Shown: positions 45,935-57,622, counted from the first letter of the stretch. The stretch: 64,000 bases of DNA from Tigriopus japonicus (GCA_010645155.1 JAAGOF010000109.1:1625898-1689897); one strand, 5' to 3'. The notes: a model not told the origin generated them from the sequence alone. Numbers and translations: made by a program.

Positions 45935-46375
45935 GTCCTATATTCACGTCAAAGTCAGTAATCATCCTTGATTAGTGATGGACCAAAAGTGAAGGTCTTT
46001 AGTGAATGTGATAACAACGGACAAAACAAAAATGGAGGATCTGTAATTAAAGTCCCTTAGACTAAAAAATAATTGATGAGAAAACAAAAAGTCAAAGCAA
46101 CTTTTTGGTTGAAATAACAGGAAGAATAGAGATGTAGCCGAACACTTTGTTTCTCCAATCAGCATTTCCGTCACCATTAGGCTATTTAGTTTGCCATCAA
46201 AGTTAGGATTTTTCAGAATAGAGCGAGCGTAATTTGAGTGAGAAATCCACCACTGGATATCAAATCATAGTTTCTGAATAAGTCAATCAATTTCACTAAG
46301 ACTTGGCACAAGTATACCTTAAAATGTTTCTACTGACTGGAATACTTCTACTGGCACAATTTGTGAGCTTTTAAG
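45935..46375. other. Intergenic, nothing recognised
   Basis: No gene or repeat boundary was identified. Confidence 0.4.
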
Positions 46376-46614
46376 CTAATCAATAATCTTTATTGCGAGA
46401 TAGCGCTCATTGGATACAATTGGATGAATATATAAGTTACATTTCATTTTTGAATGAATTGTCCGTGTATGAACCCATTCTGAGTTTGGTAGCGCCGTTC
46501 GAGGCGGGTCTACACTAGACATGTTGAAGGGGGGGAAACCTGGGTTCGAATCCATGAACCCGAGCATAGCTCGGGTTCATAGCGCGTTAGCCAACTGCGC
46601 TACAACCATCCCCC
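46376..46614 (-). mobile_element. tRNA-derived SINE with hairpin in place of the anticodon arm
   Basis: On the minus strand the head starts GGGGGATGGTTG and carries an A box TAGCGCAGTTGG and a B box GGATTCGAACC. The distal GGTTTCCCCCCC pairs with the 5' GGGGGA. Between the boxes sits a 27-base perfect hairpin (46554-46580, 12-bp stem, 3-base loop). A non-tRNA body of about 150 bases follows and ends with an AATAAAGATTATTGATTA tail. It is unrelated in its body to the SINE at 1101-1334. Confidence 0.7.
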
Positions 46615-46619
46615 TAATC

Positions 46620-46912
46620 AGGCTGCGCCACAATCCTTTCAAAAACTACCATGATCAAAGCTCGTCCAGTCTCTCCAAAACTTTGAACGCAAAACTACCT
46701 TACGAACAGAAATCATTCGCAGTTTCTAGCTTCCACTTCTTACGTTCACCAACCAATTTGAGTGTGCATGGTCGAGTAACTGATGTGCAAAAAAGCAGAT
46801 CATTGCATTATCAGATATTGCGCTTGAGGGTAGTCAACACCTCAAAAACTGGAAACACTAAAAGCAGATGGCGTCCTAGTGCTGATTTAGGGATTTCCTA
46901 TTGTGTTTCGAC
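46620..46912. other. Intergenic, nothing recognised
   Basis: An open frame runs through the SINE and onward (+), but it looks like a by-product. Confidence 0.35.
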
Positions 46913-47185
46913 CACAAACTACCCCCAGACTTCTCAATTCTAGCTAAGCAGGCAGACCGCCGTGACAGTGCGGAGATCCGTGACCTCTAGATGACGCAGG
47001 CTGTATTTTCTGAATTGACTCTGAGAATCGAACTTCAAAAAGGATATTTGCGTTACAAACACGGTGGCGCACTCTATGACGTTCCTTATGAAACAATCAT
47101 TTTTACCAATGTTGTTAGGTAATCCCTCATAGAGGGCGGTTTTGTCGACGTCAAAATTGAGATATCTCTATTTAATTTATCTATG
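46913..47185. repeat. 273-bp dispersed repeat (copy B)
   Basis: Nearly identical to 20510-20782 in the same orientation. Identity starts and stops abruptly at both ends, as for an inserted unit. There are no terminal inverted repeats and no coding frame. Confidence 0.8.
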
Positions 47186-47486
47186 GTTTCGACTGACTCT
47201 TTGTTTGGCATGGGACGCTAAATACGGATGCCCTTGTGTATTTAGAAAAGTTTCAGATTGTTTTTATTTCGTGACATAAATAGGCAAATAAGAACTTGAA
47301 GTATTTTTTGTTTTGATGCTGCTTCCTTAAGAAATATTTCCCCTTTTATACTTTCGAGTCCGCTTTCAGTTTTTATAAGCTACATGATATATTATGGTGC
47401 ATCTAAAATGCTAATTTCACAAAACACACACACTTTTTGCTTTCTAAGTAGGATCCAAAAGGGCCGCAATCTTATTAATAATTTAC

Positions 47487-47686
47487 CTTTTACTATGCTT
47501 TTGGTTTCCTCGCTGTAACTCATTGTGCTCCATAAATGGAATCGCGAGAAAGTGTTTTCAAGATGTTCCTTCAAACGATTTGGCACTAACTTGGAGAGGA
47601 TTGCAGTACAAAATTGATCCAACAAATTGCTTTTCCATCTACCTGGAATGAATCCGCAACGAGAGGGAGAGTAAGCATTGTTGAAG
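47487..47686 (-). CDS. Possible coding exon, unknown protein
   Basis: A 200-bp segment within a longer open minus-strand frame is bounded by a CTTCTTCAG acceptor and an AAAAG|GTAAAT donor. The 66 codons read FNNAYSPSRCGFIPGRWKSN, then QFCTAILSKLVPNRLKEHLE and SRFHLWSTMSYSEETKS, a balanced composition unlike the random frames nearby. No family is recognised, and partner exons were not found. It lies between the UPF0193 and sulfotransferase genes on the same strand. Confidence 0.35.
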
Positions 47687-47689
47687 CTG

Positions 47690-48668
47690 AAGAAGCCCAT
47701 GGGGAAAGAACAACACGGTAAAGTTGTTTGTGTTTTTTGAAGCTTCAAATCTTTGCCGTTGTTGTCGCCACCATCAATCAGGAAGTTCAAGTAAAAACGA
47801 AATTTATTTTGCAATCAATTTACATAGATCATGCCAGTAAAGATTGATTCAGTCATTGGATCAGAAATTAACTTGGATTCAAGCCCTTCCATGGATATTT
47901 TTTGGTCAAAGACTCCTTTTTGGTGTATTTTTTTCTCTTGCCCTTCCAGATTTGCTTGCCTTTTTAAAAGCTTCATAATAAAGCTACTGTCGCTAGTGTT
48001 CTTACGACGCTTCTTTCACATGAGCTTCTGTAGTCGAAGCAACGTTTGAGTGCGCCACCATTAAGACAGATAAAAGAGCGATCAAAAAGAGAATGGATAA
48101 ATTAGAGAAAAGATAGTTTTACTTCAGAGAACCGCTTGCCATGGTATTCAAATGTAATGCTTTGATGGGATGCTGACCACTCAAACGAAAAACAAAACTA
48201 AATTGTTGGCCACGAAACATTTCCAGAACTGAAGCAACACAAAATGGAAATTTAATTTTAGCGGTGCTCTAATGGCTCTCATGATTCATTTTTAGATAAA
48301 AAAATCTGTATTACACACAAGGAAGTATTAAAAACCTCCTTTTGAATGAAATCCATCATCCATCTATAAGTACTATCGCCACCTAATTTTTCATTATGGA
48401 GTTACATGGCCGTGAATCAATGCTAATTTACAACAGAAAAATGATTGCAGCAAAATGGATTTTTGTGCTCCTGGAACGCCAATATGGTGTATTTGCACAT
48501 TAATTTCGAGGCACACAAGCGCCTTAAATATTGGAAGCTAAGAAATAAATCCTGAAGTAAAATTGTGTCAACTTGAAGTGTAGTATTAGATTCCTCTTCA
48601 AATTGAGAGAATGAAACAAAAAAGGCAAATGGGTACTATATTTGCTTTGAGACTGATACATTTGCTAG
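47690..48668. other. Downstream flank of the sulfotransferase gene
   Basis: No repeat or gene recognised. No clear AATAAA for the sulfotransferase gene was found within the first few hundred bases. Confidence 0.35.
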
Positions 48669-51600
48669 TTAGCTCTGGACAGCTAACGAAACTGGACGTT
48701 GTTGAAGGACCTTGTCTTTCCACCAATCCGTTAACTTGTCTCTAATTAAATCAATAAACTTGACCTCAGCCATTGCCATACGTATACAGTCCACATCGTC
48801 CTCCCTGAAACATTGATAAATCAATTACAATCTTGACAAGGCGTGACATGTTTATTTGTTTGTGTCTATGAAATAAAAAATGTTATTCCTTCTACTTGAT
48901 TTGAATTCATGAATGGGAAATCTTTCCAAGTGTAGTATGTGGTTGAGTTTGATCTGCTTGTGTTTCTTTGATGAGATGACAAATGTGATTCCCAAAAGTA
49001 ATCACAAGCTCGTAATTTGGAGGTCCATTCTTCTAAAAACACATCAATCGGCTAATTCAGTATAAAAGAGGCAGGAATTGGATCCAATCATTAGAATGTG
49101 ACATGCGCTGTTTTCATGGGAAGAATATAACGATCAATAAACCAAGAAGTATAGACTTAACATGTCAATAGAGCCAGAGCCCTTAGTTTGTATTCTTGAA
49201 AATAGTCGTCGTCACTTAAAGCGTGCAATCATGATATGTGATCTCTAGAGGGCGCAGGCATTCAGACTCAAAAGCAAAAATTCACCACAAAAGCGTTTGA
49301 TTGTAATCATATTTGGGGCATTAAGAGTTGTCCAATCTTGCCGACGACTTTTTCAAAAATGAGGACCATGATAAGCAAGGACAGGAACTTCAGACGAATA
49401 AAATAAATAAAAATTATTCGTATTTTTCTATCATGCTTCGTCTTTTGTAACTTTATTCGTCGAGAATTTTTTTCATCTAATTTTGATTGTATTCGTCTCT
49501 TCATCTAATCGAGCATTTCTTTTGCTCAGTTTATTATTATTTTTTTGTTCTTATTTTTGTTTAGTATTGCAGTTTTGCAAAAACAAAACACAATCAACAC
49601 TTACAATTAACTTGTACTGATAGTGATGTTTGACAGACACAGAAAGAAAAGATTACTTTTGGGTCGAAAAAGCTTTCTGGCCATGAGAACAATTAATGTA
49701 TCTGCAACTCTGACTTTAAGTCTAGCTCTACTGAGACCGCTCCTTAAAAAGAGGCATTTTTTGAACTGTTGGTTTTTATTTGACATGTGTACTCCCGAAA
49801 AAATCTTATCAATTAGACGCTTTCTTTCTTTATTACTCTAGATTTCGTTGTTTTGCACAATCAGACAATTTTTTCTCAGTCAATGGAGAAAAACATTACG
49901 TCTATCTTGTGGGAGCAGTTTCCAACGTCTTTTTTCGTCTGTACGGGCATTTAATTTGTCTTCTTTCTTATAAGACTTATTTTTCCGTCTTAAGATTACA
50001 TCTTACGTTTTAAGATTTTTACGTCTTGAAAGTAAGTTTTTTCGTCCTTTTTTGTATGTTTCAGTAGGATTTTGGTGATTGAACATTTATGGGCGGTATT
50101 GCTATTCAATATTCTTCGTGTCGATAATATGCCTTTGGAAGTACTGGTCCCTTATCTCCATTAATGAAGGACATCTGCAAAGAAGGTGGAATGTTGTCTC
50201 TGCTTGGAGACCACATTTTTAGCCAAGTTCATTGTTGTCCAAGCCTATTTTGAACTGGCAGTATCTTACAAAAGCGTGTCTTGTCAGAAGTCGAACAATT
50301 TGGCCAACCTCCGTTCTGTTCATATCCATCACTTTGTTGGAAAAGTGTTGGTCTATTTGGTTTGGTAAAAATATCTTTGTTTGCCTAAATGATGGCGAAT
50401 TTATCCATTCAATACTCCATAGCCTTTGTAGTTCAGCCTTTAAACTTGCTTGGACTTTGGAAGTGGGTGGGAGCACAAAGCTTGCCTTCCCCTTATCGAT
50501 CGCCTGTTTAGCAAGGCGATCAACAATCTCATTATTTTCAACACCTGAGTGACCCCGCACCCAGATGACTTTTACCGTTGTTCTTTGGGCCAAATTTGTC
50601 ATTGCCTCTATACAGTTTTTTAAGGTGATGGTGTTGTCGTCTCCATTTGAAATGGCTTTAATTGCTGATTGACTGTCCGTATAGATAACTACTTCACTCC
50701 ATTTTTCTTTGGCCACTATGGAAAGCGCTTTTTGTGTAGCTTTGGTAAGGGCATATGTTTCTGCTTGGAAAATGTTGCAGTATTCAGGGAGTTTGAATTG
50801 CTCGTATGACTTGTCGTTTGCTATGTAAATAGCCGACCCAGTGCCAATTTCGTTCTTGCTCCCATCCGTCCATATTTGTAGGCCCGTAGTTTCCTCCTTC
50901 CCTCCGCTTGGGTAGAATTCTGGCACGGGGATACAGTTTTTTCCCTTTGAGGTAATTTGGTCCAACTTTCCTATGTCTTCCGGTAGGCTTTTTTGCAGCC
51001 ACTTTCTATGGCCAATTTTTTTATTTGTTCCAATTCCATCCCAAGCCACTCGACTGAGGGACAGGAACTTCTTGGCATTTTGATTTTGCGCTACCGACCT
51101 CACATATAAGTGTAAAGGGGGGATGCCCAATATCATCTCTATGCCCCGAGTCGGGGTAGATCTCCGGATGTGCCCTAATGTTAGGAGGCCTAAACGCTGG
51201 ATTCGGTCTAGTTTCTTTTCATTACCATTTGTTTGAGTTGCTTGAACCCATGTCATTGCTCCGTACGACACTTTAGGGCTTATCATGGTTTTGTATACCC
51301 ACGCTAGCAATTTGGGGGGAAGGGCCCCTCATTTTCCCGAAGCTTCCATTTATGCGGATCATTAGCCCTTTGGTTTGATTACATTTTTCTGTGATATGTT
51401 GATCCCATGATAGTCTTTTGTCTAAAGTGACTCCCAGATATACTACACTGTCCACAAAGTCGATTGTTTTTCCGTTTAATTCAGTTGGCTTATCTTAGGT
51501 TTTTTCTTTTTCCTTGAAAAGAGGATGGCTTTGGTTTTATGCGGGCAGAATATCAAACTATGACCATTTCCCCATTTTTGCACTTGTTCCAAGGCCCGGT

Positions 51601-54600
51601 TCGTGAGATCAGCCAAGATGTTTGGATCATGGCCCGTTATTATATGAGCAGCGCCGTCGGCAAAGGCAATAATGTTAATAGCGCTGTTATCAAATAATTT
51701 CAATAGGCTATCGAAAGCATAATTCCACATGAGAGGTGATAGTATTCCTCCTTGGGGAACTCCTTTCGTTAGGATTCGGGTTTCTTTCACGCCAGCAAAC
51801 TCTGCAGTCGATGTGCGACCTTTTAAGTATTCCGAGCACCATTGGGAGATCTCTTGCGATACTCCGTGATTTCTCATGCCGTGTTCAATGTCCTGGTATG
51901 TAAGATTGTCAAATGCACCTTGTATGTCTAGAAACACTCCTAGACCATATTCATTCCTTAGGACTGCTTTTTCAAGGGTATCGACTACTTTTGACAGAGC
52001 AATCTCTGTTTATCTGCCTTTCATAAATCCGAATTGGTTCTGGTGTATGTAATTGCCAGGATTTGCTGTGTCTTCAATCCTCCAAAGCACGAGCCTTTCC
52101 AATGTTTTAAACATAAAAGGAGTCAGTGATATTGGACGATACGATCTTGGAAGAGAAGGGTCTTTCCTTCCTCCTTTTGGTATGAATACTGTCTTTGCAA
52201 GTTTCCATTGCACTGGGGTGTATGCCAACGAAATAAATGCCCCATAGATGTGTTATAATCTCAATCTGGCATATCCAGGTAATTTCTTTAGTATCAGGGG
52301 TTTTATTTCATCCAAACCTGCCACCTTGTTATCCGAGAAGGAGTTTATTGCCTTTTTAATCATGCTTGGAGATAGCCATTCATAATAAATTACCGTTGTT
52401 GATCCTTTCAAAAAAAGAGATCCAGTCATCGTAGTCTGGGTCTGCTTTAAATTTTGACCCGGGGAAGTGCTCATCTAGCAGTCTCCCAAGGGATTCGTGA
52501 GGACTCATTGTGTGCTTTATTAGGGAAGCAATTGGATTTTTTTTTTGATTTTTTCGTCTTATGGGAACTTTTCTTCGTCTTTTTTCGTTTAATCGGTCAA
52601 TTTTATTCATCTTTTTTCGTTTGATCAGGCAATTCTAATCGTCTTTTTTTGTTTAATTTGACAGTTTTATTCGTCTAAACTTCCTGTCCTTAATGATAAA
52701 ATGCAACGCTTTGTGATATTTCATCAACGGCTCTGAATCTAAAATAATTAAAGAAATTAATGTTAAAATTGACCATTTTCTCAATTTTTCCCATTCTTGA
52801 ATAATTTTTGATGTAGCAGTGTTAAATTTTGCTCTATGAATGTGTTTCAAGACTTACAATGGCATATTTCTATGTCAGAATATCGAAGATATTTTGTTAA
52901 GGTTTGCACTTTCAATTACCTCAAATGACTATATTAAAGCCCGTAAAACCACCAAAACCAAAATGTTTCCAAAACCATGGACGGAAAGAACTGTGTTGAT
53001 TTTGACAAACCTCCCGTCCCCACATTACGACTACAGTTCTATATAGACTGAAATGTCAATCCAGTTAGGTTGGTGGAGATTTGTTTTGAGCTCATTTCAG
53101 CAATCCAGCAACAAGGGTGCCAGGTGACTTGATTTTTTATGCATTGGTCTTGTTCTAGCATAGCAGTTGAGAGAGCAATTCTGCCACTGACTCCCTGAAA
53201 TCGCAAATTCCACTTTTGAATCATGTAACTAGTTGTGCTCAATGTCCAATCCCATCACACACACAGTACAAGCTTGTTGAATCACGAACAATTTGGGAGT
53301 GACATGACATTTCTGTGTATATAGAACTGTAATTACGACAAGTGCAGGCATTTTTCATGCTTTATCATTCTTACTACATACCGTACACGGTAAGCAACTG
53401 TTTCTTTATGATAGGGCTCAAATGGGGTTCCTTCCAGGTCATCTTTGTCTGTCTCATTCAGGACGCAATGTTCGTATGCTGATTGTTGAAGCATCTGAAG
53501 CGTTTTCACTTGTTTCCTCATTTTAGATCGACCAAAGATTTGGATTTGACGTAATAATCGTTGTCTGAAATGAGTATACAGTTGCATCTCCTCGGATTGC
53601 AGTTTTTTCAAGAGGGTCTGATCTTTCTTGGACAATTGGAGCTGAAATAAATCAAGGAAAACGTAAGACATGGAAGCCTTTGCTCAGGCGATCAGCTATG
53701 GATTTGTTTTGAATCTAATTCCATTCAATTATGATGCCGCTTGCTGAATTTCAACATGTAACAGTGCAAAAGACAAATTGAACCAAATTTTCGACGATTG
53801 TTGGTGCACTTGTCCAGTTGGAAGAGCTTACTATGTTATATGCTTCAGATTACTCTCATTGCCATATATTTCAGTCTATCAAGCTGAAATGAAGCATGTG
53901 AGCTTTGAAATATCAGGCGGACATCTGGTTAGATTAGATGCTTCTCTGTTTGGCCCAGAACTCGGAAAACAGTTTTTGCCAATAACTGAGGCATCCATGT
54001 CTTCCATGATCCTTGAATAAATGAATGGAAACTAGTCTGCAGAATGGCATCCTATATTCAAACAAAGAACAAAGATTTTTTTTCTGACACCAAGATTAAA
54101 AGTAAAAGTAATGTTTGAAATTGTGGAATAGCCTTAGAGTTAAAAACTAAAAATAAAAGATTTTTTAAGTTCAACAAATGTTGCTTGTTTTTCATTGTGT
54201 GACACCAGAAGGTGTCAATAGAGCATTGGCACATCTTGACAAGACAGTTAAACAAAAAAGTGGTGTTGCAACCCTCATCGTCTAGCTCAGAATTCCCACC
54301 AAAATCTCTGAAGGTCCACAATCTACTTTTGGAGACACTTCTAATGTTTTGAGTTAACGTTTCCTTTATTTTCATTGCTTCATAAAAAGCTATGGATGAT
54401 ACTATTCAAAGAGGAAGGCTATTCTTCTTGTTTTGATCGTTAAAAAACGATCGAGAGTATAAACATTTTAAGCATGCCTTAGGATTACACTTGTTCCGAG
54501 TCCAAAATTCTGTGTAAGCATTAAGAAACTGACGTCTGGGCAATCTAATTACAAAGCTTTTCTCCTGAATAAGTTGAGAAAGTATGTCGTTCCTTATAGT

Positions 54601-56936
54601 TAAAGAAACTTTCAGGAGAACCACTATTTGTCTTGCTATTGCGGTCACAGCGTCTCACGCAATCGGAAGAAGTTCATGTATTTTGTAAATTAATTTTCAA
54701 ATCTTTCAACACCACGTGAAATTGCCACTTTTTTCCAAAAACATGATGTCAAATCGCAGTTTCTCTTTTACCTTGAAATCTTTTTTCCTGGCGTTGATTT
54801 TGAGAGACACCATTTCACTTAGTGGAACTCGTAGAAGTTGAGCTAAAAGGACCAATGATTCATCAATGAGATCAGTTATCAAAACTAAATCAAATTGTTG
54901 ATCGAGTCTCTTAATATGCCACTTGATGTCCTTTTTTCCAGGGGACATATCTAAATTCACACCCAAATCCCATAGTTGTTGGTTTAGGCCCAGATACCCA
55001 TTCAGTCTTTTAGACCGATAAAACGGGTCTTTTGACCTAGAATGGAGATGAACCAGCGTTATTAACCTCTACAATTGCACTCTTGCCCCAATTGCCGTGA
55101 AACATACCTTCGCAAATACTCCGTAATATTAATTTGATACGCTTCCTCAAAAGAAGCGTATGTAAAAAGACTTTCAAAGACCTCACTTGGATCTCGCAGG
55201 ATGGTGAAAAAAACTGCATCGGAACCAAGAACGAACCTGAATGAAACCTTGTCAGACAACTTTAAAGAGGTTTGGTGAGAACGACTTCTATTTTGTACCG
55301 GAATTGCTCGAAGTTCCATCGCGTGTGAAGAGCAATGATATCGTACTGATGAGTGAATATGAATCTTCGATGCCATGGAAGTGAATTCAGCCATTGCTCT
55401 TGAAAAGGCTCGGATCTGGGACCATTCCCGGTTAAGTAATTTCCACTTGACGGCAGAACAAAGGTCAAGTTATGATTTAAGCCATATCGTAATAAAATGT
55501 TCTGAATGGTGCTGGAAATTTGATAGCCTATTTTGAGAAATGGGGCTAGGCTACCTATATGTTTGAAGTAATATCTTACCTTGAGGCAGTTTTATGAGTC
55601 TTTAGGAAGCCAATTTTCTTGACTGGACCCTGTAGATTTGACAGACTGCTCGAGGGATCAAATAATCTAGGCCATTAAAAGAGTAATAAGGGTAAGAATT
55701 ATGAGATAATGAATGAATTAGAAGCTAAGTCGTCCTTTGCTTTTGAGCCTACTCTTGTGGTTAAGTCACCTTTCCAACTAGAGGCATTCGTGGATTGACT
55801 TTGCATTAGCTGATTGAGCGACAGTATCAAAACAAAGAGAAAAAATGTTCAAGCAGCTTGCAAGAAATAAGGGTTCGAGTTTTCGGCTCTTGAAAAAAAC
55901 TTGTTTTATCAAGCTCGTCTTCAACTAGGATAGAGAGGAGGAAGATTTCATCGCATGATGTGCGGTCACTCAATGGAAATCAAAACAAGAAAAAGATGTT
56001 CACAGTTTACAGCGGATGAACCTCAAAATTTTGTAAGCTGTTTTGCGTTTGTCAATACGGGATCACTTTCAGGGCAAGTTAGGTCTAGGGCTCTGTGTTA
56101 AAAATAAAAGGACCAGATTTTTTTGGCCAAACAAGAATGGTTTTATCCATTGTCTTGAGTTTCTTGTTCAATTTTGTATGTACATTTTATCAATTCAAAT
56201 ATACGTTAGTAATCTTAGCCTAACTTGGAACTAATAATTTTTATTCTATTGGCTATAGAAGGTCTAAAGAATCACATTTATGTGTCTAAAAAGAAATGCA
56301 AGTACGCCACTACATTCTGCACTTTGCTTTCGTCGTTCATAAAATTCCAGAATCGTTAATTCTTCTATTGTGCGCTCAAAGCAGGGATGCTTTTTTTGAA
56401 TAAAACATGGTTACCTCAGATCTTGAGTACAAAACGATAAATTCAAGGAGAATCAATCACATTCAAAGCTACACTGGACCGGTATACCTAAAACTGATTG
56501 CTTCAATATGTATGTAGACATCATAATCAAAATACAATGAAATCTCGACTCAGCGATATGGTCCGTCACCCCAAAACATTTCGTAAAATCGAAATTTATC
56601 GTTAAATCGAGTTGCTGTCGTAAGAGTCGTACAAAGTTGGTAACCACAAAAATTATCGTTAAATCGAGATTTGTCGATAAATCGGAGATCGTTAAATCGA
56701 GATTTCACTGTATGTCAAAAGCAATTTTTGGCATGGTATGGGACTTGATAACACTGCATGTGGATAAAGCCTTTGAAATATCAAAAAGCGTATGAAAAGT
56801 GAAGTGAAAAAGAGGATTCCTACCGTTTATTTCGAGCATGCATAATGGGATCCAAGGAAATCCAATTCTGCTCCACAAACCAATAAAATGATGCTCCAAT
56901 ACTGAGAGCAAAGAAACCCAGAAGTACTGACCGCAT
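48669..56936 (-). CDS. Galactose 3-O-sulfotransferase (Gal3ST family), 7 exons
   Basis: Golgi type II membrane enzyme that moves sulfate from PAPS to the 3-OH of galactose on glycolipids or glycans. Exons in gene order are 56936-56824, 55666-55580, 55511-55299, 55236-55108, 55036-54772, 53641-53382 and 48804-48669. All six introns have GT..AG ends and keep frame. The total is 400 residues, near the family length. Residues 1-25 form a signal anchor (RSVLLGFFALSIGASFYWF). The 5'-PAPS loop is GFLKTHKTASSTIQNILLRYG at about 57-77 (split between exons 2 and 3). HTRWNFEQF follows, then the 3'-phosphate motif FFTILRDPSEVFES at about 147-160. N-glycosylation sites include NLT (81) and NIT (174). The C-terminus has HFRQRLLRQIQIFG and ends CIRMAMAEVKFIDLI. 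Acceptor specificity cannot be read from sequence. No coding damage is seen. Intron 6 (4.6 kb) holds nested transposons. Confidence 0.9.
50064..52544 (-). mobile_element. 5'-truncated non-LTR retrotransposon (RT + RNase H)
   Basis: Minus-strand LINE remnant inserted in the hAT-like element. It starts inside the region before the RT domain and continues through RT, linker, RNase H and a C-terminal Cys-rich motif. The presence of RNase H after RT points to the I/R1/LOA-like groups rather than CR1. Its codon-bearing DNA is GC-richer than the flanks. Confidence 0.85.
50110..52520 (-). pseudogene. Non-LTR retrotransposon polymerase, decayed
   Basis: Ordered pieces on the minus strand are as follows. 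LGRLLDEHFPGSKF and KKAINSFSDNKVAGLDEIKP (52610-52253) lie before RT. KLAKTVFIPKGGRKDPSLPR, then SYRPISLTPFMFKTLERLV (52228-52010), and LDIQGAFDNLTYQDIEHG, GVPQGGILSPLMWNYAFDSL and AFADGAAH (51937-51476) are the RT motifs. YLGVTLDKRLSW lies at 51455-51273. An intact 363-codon frame (51310-50219) has RNase H residues WTDGSKN, QAETYAL, YTDSQSAI and RGHSGVENNEIVDRLA. After an in-frame TAA a zinc-knuckle-like KCGLQAETTFHLLCRCPS follows. The RT YADD box reads FADG, which loses a catalytic Asp. Frameshifts and stops break the RT. This copy is inactive. Confidence 0.85.
53034..53329. mobile_element. MITE with CAGTTCTATATNNACNGAAA termini (copy B)
   Basis: TA on both sides, with ends CAGTTCTATATAGACTGAAA and the inverse of CAGTTCTATATACACAGAAA. 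It is homologous throughout to 36465-36757. It lies in sulfotransferase intron 6, ending about 50 bases from exon 6. Confidence 0.85.
53660..54030. repeat. Fragment similar to the 37.1-38.1 kb element
   Basis: Shares gtaagacatggaagcct, then gctcaggcg-tcagct, a gcatgtgagcttt block and a gaggcatcca block with 37340-37830. It lies in sulfotransferase intron 5. The rest of that intron, 54031-54771, shows nothing recognisable. Confidence 0.5.
56535..56710. mobile_element. pogo-like MITE (CARTGAAATCTCGA termini)
   Basis: A 176-bp element flanked by TA (56533-56534 and 56711-56712). The ends CAATGAAATCTCGACT and the inverse of CAGTGAAATCTCGATTTA are inverted repeats. The right side repeats gttaaatcgagat several times. 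These termini resemble pogo/Tigger-type elements. It lies in sulfotransferase intron 1. Confidence 0.8.
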
Positions 56937-57103
56937 CTTTTATCTACCAAATGACATTTTATGGTCTGAGAAGGGTCTGAAACAAGCAAAAATACGGACA
57001 CATTAGAGCTGCTTATGCAACTGTGGAGGTGGAATTTTGGGCATGGTTCCTGCAAGAGACCAGAGGCTAGTTTTTAAAGTTTTACCAAGTTGCTAGTTCA
57101 TAA

Positions 57104-57222
57104 CTGGGCCCGTATTCTCAACTTGTACTTTGTTCTTAACTTGAAGTCTTCCTTCAAGCATCATGTTACTAATAAGAAGTATGACTTCAAGTACCAAGTA
57201 CGTGTTGAGAGTACGGGCCCAG
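57104..57222. mobile_element. 119-bp palindromic MITE (CTGGGCCCGTA termini)
   Basis: CTGGGCCCGTATTCTCAACT at the left is inverted at the right as a form ending GAGAGTACGGGCCCAG. Inner symmetry (acttgaagtc / gacttcaagt) continues almost to the centre. It sits about 170 bases upstream of the sulfotransferase ATG, in its promoter region. Confidence 0.75.
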
Positions 57223-57352
57223 GTTACCTCGTAGTTTTGTATAAGAAATATTAGATAGCTACGGTGAACTTTAAATTGTGTTTCAAAAAACAATTGTAGT
57301 TCATAGTACCTGTCTTTTAAGTTAGAGGCTTGATTACGAGGAAAGTGGCTAA

Positions 57353-57622
57353 TAGGTCAGTTGTTGAATTAGTTTGGAAGTATAGTAGAAGCATAGCTAG
57401 AAACACAAAAGAAGCAAATGAGACGAAGCAGAAATAGCCATGGTCGATCAAGTTTCCCCATGTAAGCTGCGATTGAAATATTGAAAAACGCAGCTTATGC
57501 AGCGAAACTTGATCAAGCATGGCTTTTTCTACTCCGTCTCATATGCTTTTTCTTTGCTTCTTGATATGCTTCTATAGTAGAAGTTCTACTATACTTCCAA
57601 ACTACCTCAACAACCGATCTAG
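57353..57622. repeat. Foldback element with ~115-bp arms
   Basis: The left arm (ggaagtatagtagaagcat, then aatagccatggtcgatcaag) is mirrored by the right arm (cttgatcaagcatggcttttt, then gcttctatagtagaagttct and atacttccaaac). The centre is short. It has no coding capacity. A weak relative lies at about 12125. Confidence 0.65.

Larger units (their letters stand above)
49376..52692. mobile_element. hAT-like element, TAGGGACAGGAA family (copy 4), split by a LINE
   Basis: The left end (caaggacaggaacttcagac) and the right end (gtctaaacttcctgtcctta) are diverged family termini. The flanking octamers ATGATAAG (49368-49375) and ATGATAAA (52693-52700) match at 7 of 8. The left half runs to about 50063 and the right half from about 52545. 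The 2.5 kb between them is a non-LTR retrotransposon. The whole lies in intron 6 of the sulfotransferase gene. Confidence 0.87.

Noticed and set aside
46525..46614. Functional tRNA gene
   Set aside because: The anticodon arm is replaced by a 12-bp hairpin and the acceptor pairing is imperfect. A SINE head explains it better.
56705..57055. 116-codon minus-strand ORF
   Set aside because: It overlaps the first sulfotransferase exon in another frame. The real coding frame there starts at 56936 and splices at 56824.
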